DNA from: Oscillospiraceae bacterium
GTDB taxonomy: Bacteria; Bacillota; Clostridia; Oscillospirales; Ruminococcaceae
DNA: 57,380 nucleotides
NCBI GenBank assembly: GCA_900768245.1
Contig: CAAGCE010000174.1
Location: forward strand, 1-57,380
Reading direction: 5' to 3'
Shown: one piece after another, positions 9,125 to 16,458 of the stretch
Layout: each line of letters starts with the position of its first letter
Numbering within the stretch: the stretch's first letter is position 1
Program-made: the position numbers and the translations under genes
The notes under the pieces: model-generated
Databases searched by the model: none
What the model saw: only the letters and a program-made list of their open reading frames with translations
Told to the model about the DNA's origin: nothing

Positions 9125-9590
9125 AGCTTTCCACTTCCATTTCTAACAATATATTAAGAAGTTCAGGTTTATTAGACAGCCAATAATATGATTGAGGAAC
9201 AACAAACCCATTAAAATGTTTCTTTAGTTTAGTTAAATTAATTGGGCTTAATCTCCAAATAGCTTTTATGGGAATTGCGCAACCCTCACTATGATGAAAA
9301 TATCGTTCTAATTTTTCAACAACGTTGGAATCATTTTCATTATCGTAAACAGATAATTTTTCAGCATTTCCACGAATTGCCTCCCCAAAATATATAATAC
9401 TTTGAATCTCCCTTACTGTGTTTGATACATAAATAAATGCCAGTGATTCGCCCTTGGTAAATCTGCTCCTAAACTCATACTTTTTTTCCCCATCTAGAAT
9501 ATGTTTATGTGGAGTTTCACGCAAACTCATTAACATAAATGGTATATTATTGATAAGCCCTTCTTTTTCTAAAATTTGTTTGATGTACAT
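9117..9590 (-). CDS. ASCH / PUA-like domain protein
   Basis: The 157-residue protein opens with a pattern typical of ASCH domains: MLMSLRETP, then ILDGEKKYEFR (residues 17-43). There a small barrel with a conserved Gly-Glu-Lys and Glu-Phe-Arg binds RNA or nucleotides. No nuclease or methylase domain is attached. It is the first gene after agrD, 91 bp downstream, and overlaps the pyruvate-kinase-like gene by 8 bp. AAGGAG lies 11 bases before the ATG. ASCH proteins are thought to act in RNA metabolism or nucleoside hydrolysis. Its presence beside a synthetase-like gene hints at an RNA-linked step, which is speculation. Confidence 0.6.
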   Translation of the reverse strand: MYIKQILEKEGLINNIPFMLMSLRETPHKHILDGEKKYEFRSRFTKGESLAFIYVSNTVREIQSIIYFGEAIRGNAEKLSVYDNENDSNVVEKLERYFHHSEGCAIPIKAIWRLSPINLTKLKKHFNGFVVPQSYYWLSNKPELLNILLEMEVESYD

Positions 9591-9681
9591 AATTACATTT
9601 ACTCCTTATTGAAATTCTTATTTCACATAATGCAGCTGTAATTTGTAAGATTTTAAGCAAAAATACACCTACAAAATATTT

Positions 9682-9825
9682 CTATTTAGAATATTTTAAA
9701 TTTTTGGGACGCTTCGGCTGATAAATAAACATAACACAAGCTTGATTCAAATCATTCTGCGTTTGCTTAACACCTACCTTTGCCGCCATACTTGCCATTT
9801 TCTTTTTGAAATTTAATTTTTTCAT
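9682..9825 (-). CDS. agrD: AgrD-like cyclic lactone autoinducer precursor
   Basis: A 47-residue peptide starts at the ATG at 9825, which has GAAGGGTGG about 9 bases upstream. A longer upstream frame exists but is not needed. The layout is that of AgrD: a basic amphipathic N-terminus (KKLNFKKKM), then QACVMFI followed by YQPKRPKNLK, the conserved proline- and charge-rich tail. By analogy with clostridial AgrD (CLWFT then HQPEEP), AgrB would cut after CVMFI and the Cys would close a five-residue thiolactone ring. agrC and agrA lie immediately upstream. No AgrB gene is visible anywhere in the window, so processing must come from elsewhere or differ. Confidence 0.85.
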   Translation of the reverse strand: MKKLNFKKKMASMAAKVGVKQTQNDLNQACVMFIYQPKRPKNLKYSK

Positions 9826-9871
9826 AATAATAGACCACCCTTCAATTTTACTAGTGCTTTCAATATAAACC

Positions 9872-9933
9872 ATTATATGTATAATTTCAACAGATTTACC
9901 CTGAATGCCAAAATACCGCCCTGAATGCCAAAA
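9872..9933 (-). promoter_or_regulatory. Promoter of agrD operon with 20-bp-spaced direct repeat
   Basis: Reading the minus strand, a 15-bp sequence TTTTGGCATTCAGGG occurs exactly twice, at 9919-9933 and 9899-9913, starts 20 bp apart. A TATAAT lies at 9872-9877, and the proximal repeat abuts where a -35 box would be. No good -35 match is present. Two direct repeats about two helical turns apart touching a missing -35 is the usual arrangement for LytTR activators such as AgrA, whose gene is just upstream. The expected transcript starts about 40 bases before agrD. Confidence 0.7.
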
Positions 9934-9963
9934 AAAGAGTTGAAACGACAATTTCAACTCTTT
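9929..9963 (-). terminator. Rho-independent terminator after agrC
   Basis: A perfect 12-bp stem (9934-9945 with 9952-9963) with a six-base loop is followed on the minus strand by seven T. It lies 5 bp after the agrC stop. It separates agrAC from the agrD-biosynthesis transcript, which fits the separate promoter downstream. Confidence 0.85.
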
Positions 9964-9967
9964 TTCT

Positions 9968-11275
9968 CTACGCCAAAGGGATTAATGCTTTAGCCTTAAA
10001 TATATTTTCATCATGCTCTATAACAAGTGTTCCTCTATATTTCTCTACAGAAGATTTTATTATTGATACACCTACACCTTCATGTTGTTCTTTGGTTGAC
10101 AACAACTTTCCATCATGTTCGTTTATAACCCCATCAAAGACGTTTTCAAAGTTTATAACTACAAAATCATTTACTCTTCCTATTATTATATTTATAAATC
10201 GCTCTGATAGTTCAACTTTACGACAAGCTTCAATTGCATTGTCCCATAAATTTGCAAATATAGCAGTAATATCTATATCACTAATAAAATCAAACATAAT
10301 ATCTTCTACCTCAGTATTTACTTTTATGTCTTCACTTTCAGCCACCATAATTTTTTGGCTCATAATTATACTGAGGATTTGATTAGAACACTGAAATCCA
10401 CTAAACAAAGAGTCCACCTCATTTTCAATGATTTCTCTGTATTCTCCTGCTTTTTTGTTACCTTCAATAGTGTTTAAAGATTCAAGTACACTCAAGTGTT
10501 TCTTTATATCATGAATAACCTTTCTAGATTCTTCATATTTTCGATTGATTTCTGCATAATGTTCAAACTGTATTTTACTTTGAATTTGTATTAACTCAGA
10601 TTCATATTTTGCATTGTAGGCTTTTATAATTTCTCCTGTAAAATAAACAAGAAATATACTTAAAAGCAAAAATCCTAAAAGAACATAAATTGCAATTATT
10701 CCATCTTTACTATTATTTATCCGAACAGCAAAATTATATTCAACAAAAGCTGCAAATGCCGTAAACACACCCAATAATACTATCTGCTTACGTTTTATGA
10801 CCATTAATTCACTTTTAGATAGAACCGATATAAATATTTGCCACATCAATACCATTACAAAAATATTGGTAATACAACTTATTGTTAGATATTGCGCATT
10901 GGATAAAACCGACTGAAAATTTTCACCCTTAATTACAGACCAAAACGCAACACTAAGCACATCAATGAAAACCAAGAATAGAAAGTATAACGAATTATAC
11001 ATAAATGTCTTTTTCAAATTGCACTTAAACAGAATTACACTCGCTAAGTTAAAGTACACAAAAGAATAAATGGTATTTATCAGCGGAGCATTTAAAAAAT
11101 TAGCAAACTGATTTACTGCTATAAATAAAGTAGTAGTAGCTATAAAAGCGATAATATATACTATTTTGCCTTGAAATTTAGGCTCATATATCTTTCGATA
11201 AAACAGAAATAGCAATAAGTTCATCACCGTAGTACTTACACTTTGACTTACTATTGCCATCACATTTTCACTCAT
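9968..11275 (-). CDS. agrC: AgrC-like sensor histidine kinase
   Basis: The 435-residue protein has six or seven hydrophobic membrane segments over the first 215 residues, a coiled linker, and a GHKL kinase core. The phospho-acceptor His lies in VIHDIKKHL (about residue 260), the N-box in NLWDNAIEACR and the glycine box in GVGVSIIKS. This is the HPK10/AgrC type that senses cyclic peptides. Its ATG overlaps the agrA stop as ATGA, so agrA and agrC are coupled. A terminator follows. It should detect the peptide encoded by the adjacent agrD and phosphorylate AgrA. Confidence 0.88.
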   Translation of the reverse strand: MSENVMAIVSQSVSTTVMNLLLFLFYRKIYEPKFQGKIVYIIAFIATTTLFIAVNQFANFLNAPLINTIYSFVYFNLASVILFKCNLKKTFMYNSLYFLFLVFIDVLSVAFWSVIKGENFQSVLSNAQYLTISCITNIFVMVLMWQIFISVLSKSELMVIKRKQIVLLGVFTAFAAFVEYNFAVRINNSKDGIIAIYVLLGFLLLSIFLVYFTGEIIKAYNAKYESELIQIQSKIQFEHYAEINRKYEESRKVIHDIKKHLSVLESLNTIEGNKKAGEYREIIENEVDSLFSGFQCSNQILSIIMSQKIMVAESEDIKVNTEVEDIMFDFISDIDITAIFANLWDNAIEACRKVELSERFINIIIGRVNDFVVINFENVFDGVINEHDGKLLSTKEQHEGVGVSIIKSSVEKYRGTLVIEHDENIFKAKALIPLA

Positions 11276-12000
11276 ATATTTTTTCCTTTCAGTGTTTCCA
11301 CAAAAACATTTGATAATTTTCTTACGAACTCATCTTTTTTCTTCTGCGCCAACGGCAACATATCTCCGTTCTTCATTATAATGACAAACTCATTCTGAAT
11401 TTTCTGCACATATTTGAGATTCAGTATGCAATCGCGCCGTGTCTGATAAAATCTTTCTTTATCCAGCATATTATAGATATCAGTAAGATTTTCTCTAACT
11501 AACACTCGCCCATCAGCCGTATGTACATAGACTCTTTTCTTCGCTTCAAACATAAAATAATATATATCATTCATTTTAAAACATACTACTCCATCGTCAG
11601 TGGGTAGCGTAATAGTCTCCTCACTTGCATCATCCAGTGCTGCTAAATAATCCTTCATTACCTTATATAATTCTTCAGGCTTGAATGGTTTAGTAACAAA
11701 ATCAAAAGCGTGCACCTTATACGCTCTGCGCCAGTAGTCTATATAACTTGTTATATAGACTATCGGAACATTCATATCCGTCCGTCTTATTTTCTGCGCA
11801 ACCTCAATTCCGTTAGATTGCTGCATTTCAATATCCAAGAATATGATGCTAAAATTTTCTTCTGAAGCTAATAAATAAGTTCCGTCACAGTATGCTGATA
11901 TTTTAAACGCTAAATTTTTCGCCTTACAATAATCAGTCAATATCTGCTTTACTTCGCCCAGCGTTTTAATGTCATCATCACATACAGCAATATGCAGCAT
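11272..12000 (-). CDS. agrA: AgrA-like LytTR response regulator
   Basis: The 242-residue protein has an N-terminal receiver domain with acidic pair CDDD, phospho-acceptor Asp in IIFLDIEM (near residue 56), Ser/Thr in YITSY and Lys in TKPF. A LytTR DNA-binding domain follows (residues 135-235) with the typical FYQTRRDCILNL and VQKI segments. LytTR proteins bind pairs of short direct repeats. Such repeats occur before agrD, and weaker ones occur upstream of this gene. It is the first gene of the agrAC transcript, which is the reverse of the usual agrBDCA order. Confidence 0.88.
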   Translation of the reverse strand: MLHIAVCDDDIKTLGEVKQILTDYCKAKNLAFKISAYCDGTYLLASEENFSIIFLDIEMQQSNGIEVAQKIRRTDMNVPIVYITSYIDYWRRAYKVHAFDFVTKPFKPEELYKVMKDYLAALDDASEETITLPTDDGVVCFKMNDIYYFMFEAKKRVYVHTADGRVLVRENLTDIYNMLDKERFYQTRRDCILNLKYVQKIQNEFVIIMKNGDMLPLAQKKKDEFVRKLSNVFVETLKGKNI

Positions 12001-12044
12001 ACCTCTACTCCTCCTGTTCTGTCTGTAACAAGTTCTACAAGCAG

Positions 12045-12073
12045 ATTATACCACAAATTCTGTTAAATGTAAA
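12045..12073 (-). promoter_or_regulatory. Promoter of agrAC
   Basis: On the minus strand TTTACA (12068-12073) and TATAAT (12045-12050) are separated by exactly 17 bp, which is close to the sigma-70/SigA consensus. It lies 45 bp before agrA. Confidence 0.75.
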
Positions 12074-12107
12074 CTCAAAACCCCTTTTTTACTCTTTACA
12101 TTATACA

Positions 12108-12136
12108 CCTTTAGGATTTATAAATCAACCCTTTAG
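12108..12136. repeat. CCTTTAG direct repeat between agrA and the XRE gene
   Basis: CCTTTAG occurs at 12108-12114 and 12130-12136, starts 22 bp apart, in the divergent promoter region. The spacing suits a LytTR protein such as AgrA. The sequence is not the same as the repeat before agrD, so the assignment is uncertain. Confidence 0.35.
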
Positions 12137-12141
12137 ACAAG

Positions 12142-12169
12142 TTATCAAGAGAAATTTTTAGGGTATACT
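12142..12169 (+). promoter_or_regulatory. Probable promoter of the XRE regulator gene
   Basis: TATACT (12164-12169) is preceded at 16 bp by TTATCA (12142-12147), a partial -35 match. It points to the plus-strand regulator gene. Confidence 0.45.
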
Positions 12170-12180
12170 ATAAATAGGGT

Positions 12181-12196
12181 TTGACCAACCAGTCAA
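12181..12196. promoter_or_regulatory. Possible operator of the XRE regulator
   Basis: An inverted repeat, TTGAC-N6-GTCAA, lies between the predicted transcription start and the ribosome-binding site of the XRE gene. This is a typical place for autorepression by a small HTH dimer. Confidence 0.4.
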
Positions 12197-12215
12197 TTTG
12201 AATTGAGGTGTCGAA

Positions 12216-12530
12216 ATGAACATAGGTGAACGATTATATTACTGGAGAAATTTAAAACAGACCAGTGTATACAAATTATCGAAAATAAGCGGTGTTTCCG
12301 AAAATCACATTCGTAATATAGAAAACGGCAAGAAACAACCTACAATTAAAACACTTCAAGCTTTAACAGACGGTCTCAACATAACTCTCTCTGAATTCTT
12401 CAACACCGAAAATAACGATATAACATATCTGTCGGATGGCGAAAGAAGAATTTTAGATGCCTACAGACGATTGTCTAAAGACAAAGCGAATATACTCATA
12501 GACTTTTATGAGCAGATGAGTGCTGAATAA
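12216..12530 (+). CDS. XRE-family HTH transcriptional regulator
   Basis: The 104-residue protein has a Cro/CI-type helix-turn-helix in residues 1-62 (GERLYYWRN, then SVYKLSKISGVSENHIRNIE). A short helical C-terminus ends in a segment rich in Lys and Asp, seen in many small element-borne repressors. GAGGTG lies 5 bases before the ATG. It is the only plus-strand gene between the agr island and the transfer operon. It may regulate itself and one of the flanking systems. Which one cannot be told from the sequence. Confidence 0.85.
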   Translation: MNIGERLYYWRNLKQTSVYKLSKISGVSENHIRNIENGKKQPTIKTLQALTDGLNITLSEFFNTENNDITYLSDGERRILDAYRRLSKDKANILIDFYEQMSAE

Positions 12531-12550
12531 TGCTCTTATCAATAGATAAC

Positions 12551-12583
12551 GGCGGTATCATAACGATACCGCCATCTTTTTTT
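12551..12583 (+). terminator. Rho-independent terminator after the XRE gene
   Basis: A 9-bp perfect stem (GGCGGTATC with GATACCGCC) with a five-base loop is followed by ATC and seven T on the plus strand. It abuts the stop codon of the last transfer-operon gene arriving from the other side. On that strand there is no T run. Confidence 0.88.
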
Positions 12584-12816
12584 CAATTAATATCATCACT
12601 TCCGAAACCCACCGCCGACATCTCATAAGCATAGTCAATCTTCTCTTTCTCCAGCTTATCAGAGAGCCGTACAACCTGCGAGAACAAGTCTGAACGAACA
12701 GGGAGTATCATCTTCATTTCTCCAAGCACGGAGAGAGCCTGAGCCTTATCCTTGCAGCCGAGGGACTGTAACATACATCTTTCCTCGACTGTAAGTACGC
12801 TGTTCATCATAATCAT
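12583..12816 (-). CDS. Small protein resembling transposon-transfer assisting protein (TTRAP)
   Basis: The 77-residue protein has LTVEERCML near the start, a central segment with ILPVRSDL and a C-terminal SDKLEKEK helix. This matches the general outline of TTRAP proteins encoded at the end of conjugative transposon operons. The start has GGAGG 9 bases upstream. It is the last gene of the transfer operon, 16 bp after the ArdC-like gene. The family has no proven biochemical role. Confidence 0.5.
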   Translation of the reverse strand: MIMMNSVLTVEERCMLQSLGCKDKAQALSVLGEMKMILPVRSDLFSQVVRLSDKLEKEKIDYAYEMSAVGFGSDDIN

Positions 12817-12832
12817 ATTATCAATCCTCCAA

Positions 12833-15800
12833 TCATAATTTCGGCTTCTTCTGCGGCTTCGGCTTCTCTATTTCGGGAGCTTCTTCCGCAGGAGCGTTTT
12901 TCTCTATGAATTTTTCTTCATAAGCATTTGCCATATTATCAAGGCTTTCGCCGCCGTTTACCATATCACAGGCTTCTCGGATAATTTCGGGCGGTATATT
13001 CAGCTTCAGAGCCTTATCCGAAACAGCTTCAAGCTCTGTCGCATTATCGGATATACCCTGCAAGGTCTGCGGGAGCGTATCAAGAAAACGGCTCTGCTGA
13101 ATTTCAAGCGGTATAAAGTCTTTCAACGGCTTAAATCCCACGCTGTCAACGTAATACGCTGTATCGTCAAGCACTACCACGTCAGAAACGCTTAACGAGT
13201 GTCCCTTGAAATCTTCGGGACGTTCCTGATCGAAAACATAGAACGCTGACTCCAGCTTTTCGCCTGTGCTTTTGCCGCTTAACATTGAAACGTTAGCTTC
13301 ATACATCTTGTCATAAGTCTTGAAATCAGGCTTCAAACCTGCCTTTAACAGCCTTTCGTAAGGCTCAAACCTTACATCACGAGTTTCATCAACTCGACGT
13401 ATCTGATAGATTTCAAAAGTCTTGACGGGTGCTTCAATCTTCGGAGGATTGATGAGATTTGCAAGCCTGCTGTTGCATTTCTCATAATCCCCCTTTGCCA
13501 TAACCTTTCCTATTGCATAGGTATCATCGCTGTTTTTAACATACTCCTGCAAAATATGTGTATCAGGCGATTTCTTGTCGGGGTTAGAGGTAATACGGTA
13601 GGTTACGGCAGGAAGCTCCATTGTCTGACTTCTGTAAATCTCTGCTGATTTCTCATCAAGGGTCTGAGGGTGAACAAACTCACATTTAACAGTACTCTGC
13701 TTGCTTTTATAAATATCAAGCAGAGCCTTTTTAGCTTCCTCAATAGTAGCAATACCTGACTTTGCAACTGTTACAAGTCCGTCTGCACTTATTGTCGCTA
13801 CCGCAAATTTACGGTCAGCGGTCTGACGGACAGCGTAATACTCAACAGGCTTCGGCTTTATCCCTGCTTCCTGTTTTCTCTGCTCCAGCTTGTCCTTTGC
13901 CGCCTTGTATGCTTCGCTGTTTTCCTTTGAATAGGTCTTTTCGGTCAAAATGTCATAGTCCTTTTTGGAAACGTCCATCTGCCCTGTTCTGCCATCTGTA
14001 TCCACATAGGAAACGTTCATTTGAGTAACCTTTGCATAAAAGTCCTTTGGACTTAGTTCTGAAAATTTCTGCTCACGGTCATAGGCGACGTTGTCAAGCC
14101 AGCCTATACCGTCAACAAAGTATTCGTTCACTGACGAATCGTAGTATTTTGTTTCAGGAATACCACGATGATCGTCACGAAGCTCTACACGTTCAACAGG
14201 CAACAGGAACTTATCCTTGCAAACGTCAGGCAACTCAGGCTGACTGACGGACTTTTCAAGTACCTTTATCTGCACCTGTGCTTCTGTAATGAAGCCATCC
14301 AGCACAGCAGGGTGCGTATGGAATACGGGAGGATACCTGTTTTCGGGAATATCAAAGCTCTTTGCCCATTCCTTGTTCTTTTCAGAAATCCGTCCGTCAT
14401 AATCGTGACGAGAAATATATTCCGCAAGGGTTCTGCTTACCTTTTCCGCACCGTGTTCCTCAATAACCGTTGCAGCCGCCTGTTTCAAGTTATATCGGTA
14501 CAACTCATAATTGCTATCTGAAATTGCCTTGTCAATATCAGCCGCTATGTTCACAGGCTTTTGGGGTGCAGGCTTTGGAACAGGAGCTTTGTCCGCAAGC
14601 GGCTCGGCGGTCTGTTCCTTGCTCTTTGAATAGCTCTCCTTGACCTTTGCAACAGCCGCCTCATATTTAGCCTTATCAGCCTTGTTAATGGTAATTGTGG
14701 TAACAGTGCCTTTTTTAAGACCACTGAATTTTACACCGTCCTCGTCAAGTTGTTTTACAATGTTCAGAGCGTGACGGGTTTTGAGTTTTGTAATATATTC
14801 AAGCTGACCCTTGCCGCCAAGCTCCTTGTATGGTGTATTACCGATAACATTCGGATTTTTGTTTGCGGGTTCGGCTGTTCTGTCAACATTGCCACGCTGG
14901 GATTTTTCAAATTCAAGCTGTGCCGTGTACTGAAATTCAGACAAATACAGCTTTGCTGTTTCGGGAGCATTTTCAATATCTTCTCGGCTTTCAGCACGAA
15001 CACCGTCAACATATACATCCAAATCCTTATCCCACATTTCAAGGGCAATTTCCTTTGAAACAGGTATCAGCTCACTGTTCTGCTCACGAACAACATCGGG
15101 ACTCGGCTCTTTTTCGATACCGAAATATCCCTCAAAATTTTCAATTTCGGAGCGTGACTCTGCCATTCCCTCCGTATTATCGGGATAAAGAAGATATACC
15201 GCTTCACCTCTGTCATAGGCTTCAAGAGCAGCTTCCTTTGTGTCAATCGGCGTCATATATGTAAAATCATAGCCGTAGCTGTCACGCTGTCTTTGAATTT
15301 CTTCCATATCCGTTACAAGCTGTACCGTATCGGATATATTTTCGTGATCACCTGCAAAATCAAGAATTTTGTCGGTATCCTCCTTTGAGAAATTCACACC
15401 TCTGTCGGCACAATCTTCAATAAGAAACTCCGCTTTCTGAATATTGTTCAGCTCTGTATCAGCCAGCTTTTCGTCCATTGTGAGATTGCGTTTCTGCAAT
15501 TTCAGCAGTTCCGATTCGATTTCGGAAGAAATCTTCTTCGCCGCTTCCTGTATTTCCTGTAACGCACTTTTAAGCTGTTCAAGCTGTTTTCCGTCACTCC
15601 AAGAAGCTATGTACGGGAAAGAATATTCCGAGGTATCAATGCCGAATCGTTCTGCTACCATAAAGGCAACGGATTCAGCCTGAACCTCTTTTTCGTTTCG
15701 GGGAGATTTGTTTGTTACAATATCCTTTGCAGGGTCGTGCAAAAGATTATGTGCAGCTTCGTGAAAGGCAGTTTTCAAGGTCTGTGCGTCGCTCATACCG

Positions 15801-16444
15801 CTTTTGATTACAATTTCATTGTTAGTGGCACTGTAATATCCCTTTGCACCGCCCTTGATGTCCTTAAACTCAATATCAATGCCAGTAACCTTTTTGAGAG
15901 CCGCAAAAACAGCTTCTTTTCTTGCACTGTCAATATCTCCCGTCAGCTCGGTAACAGGGTCGGGCAACTCCTTGCCGCTTGTCTGCGAAACATCGAAAAC
16001 ATAGACTTTCTTGAACGCAAGTCCTGTCATCGGCTTTTCAACCGTTTCCATTTTCTCTGTTCCGTCGGGGTTATATAACTGATTGCCGAACTCGTCAACA
16101 GCGGGACGTTCCGTTTCAAGCACCTGATTTGTTTTGTATGCGACAGGTGCAAGAATTTCAATACCCGTCTGACCTCGTTCAACCTGTCTGCCAAGCTGTT
16201 TCCACTTGCCGTATGCCGCTACAAGAGTAGCGTCGGGACGCTGTAAGTTTATAAGGAGCGTATTTCTTGCAGAATAGTCGGTGAACTTTGAAGCGAATTT
16301 CAGATATTCCTTGTACTTGTCGGACTGAAATACCGCTTTAACACCTTCGTCGATACGCTTTATTGTTGCTTCTATTTCCGCCTGCTTCTGTGCGTTGTAG
16401 GCGGCTCTTTCTTCGGGGGTGTATTCTTTTCTTGTGTATGCCAT
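12833..16444 (-). CDS. ArdC-like antirestriction / zincin multidomain protein
   Basis: The 1203-residue protein starts with an ArdC-type N-terminal single-strand-DNA-binding domain (YSARNTLLINLQRPDA and GRQVERGQTGIEIL, residues 45-105). A zincin-like metallopeptidase segment with HEAAH near residue 227 follows. The rest is a chain of small element-associated domains with low-complexity linkers and a YodL-like domain near residues 1010-1100 (YQIRRV, then FKGHSLSVSDVVVL). The ATG at 16444 is preferred over one 15 bp upstream because GGAGG lies 8 bases before it. The upstream ATG overlaps the stop of the helicase gene. ArdC proteins protect incoming DNA from restriction, which suits an element transferring into hosts with restriction systems. 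Confidence 0.75.
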   Translation of the reverse strand: MAYTRKEYTPEERAAYNAQKQAEIEATIKRIDEGVKAVFQSDKYKEYLKFASKFTDYSARNTLLINLQRPDATLVAAYGKWKQLGRQVERGQTGIEILAPVAYKTNQVLETERPAVDEFGNQLYNPDGTEKMETVEKPMTGLAFKKVYVFDVSQTSGKELPDPVTELTGDIDSARKEAVFAALKKVTGIDIEFKDIKGGAKGYYSATNNEIVIKSGMSDAQTLKTAFHEAAHNLLHDPAKDIVTNKSPRNEKEVQAESVAFMVAERFGIDTSEYSFPYIASWSDGKQLEQLKSALQEIQEAAKKISSEIESELLKLQKRNLTMDEKLADTELNNIQKAEFLIEDCADRGVNFSKEDTDKILDFAGDHENISDTVQLVTDMEEIQRQRDSYGYDFTYMTPIDTKEAALEAYDRGEAVYLLYPDNTEGMAESRSEIENFEGYFGIEKEPSPDVVREQNSELIPVSKEIALEMWDKDLDVYVDGVRAESREDIENAPETAKLYLSEFQYTAQLEFEKSQRGNVDRTAEPANKNPNVIGNTPYKELGGKGQLEYITKLKTRHALNIVKQLDEDGVKFSGLKKGTVTTITINKADKAKYEAAVAKVKESYSKSKEQTAEPLADKAPVPKPAPQKPVNIAADIDKAISDSNYELYRYNLKQAAATVIEEHGAEKVSRTLAEYISRHDYDGRISEKNKEWAKSFDIPENRYPPVFHTHPAVLDGFITEAQVQIKVLEKSVSQPELPDVCKDKFLLPVERVELRDDHRGIPETKYYDSSVNEYFVDGIGWLDNVAYDREQKFSELSPKDFYAKVTQMNVSYVDTDGRTGQMDVSKKDYDILTEKTYSKENSEAYKAAKDKLEQRKQEAGIKPKPVEYYAVRQTADRKFAVATISADGLVTVAKSGIATIEEAKKALLDIYKSKQSTVKCEFVHPQTLDEKSAEIYRSQTMELPAVTYRITSNPDKKSPDTHILQEYVKNSDDTYAIGKVMAKGDYEKCNSRLANLINPPKIEAPVKTFEIYQIRRVDETRDVRFEPYERLLKAGLKPDFKTYDKMYEANVSMLSGKSTGEKLESAFYVFDQERPEDFKGHSLSVSDVVVLDDTAYYVDSVGFKPLKDFIPLEIQQSRFLDTLPQTLQGISDNATELEAVSDKALKLNIPPEIIREACDMVNGGESLDNMANAYEEKFIEKNAPAEEAPEIEKPKPQKKPKL

Positions 16445-16458
16445 AGTTTTACCTCCAA

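Noticed and set aside
9826..9957. Longer start for the AgrD-like gene
   Set aside because: The upstream extension would cross the predicted promoter and repeats, and the inner ATG has a good ribosome-binding site.
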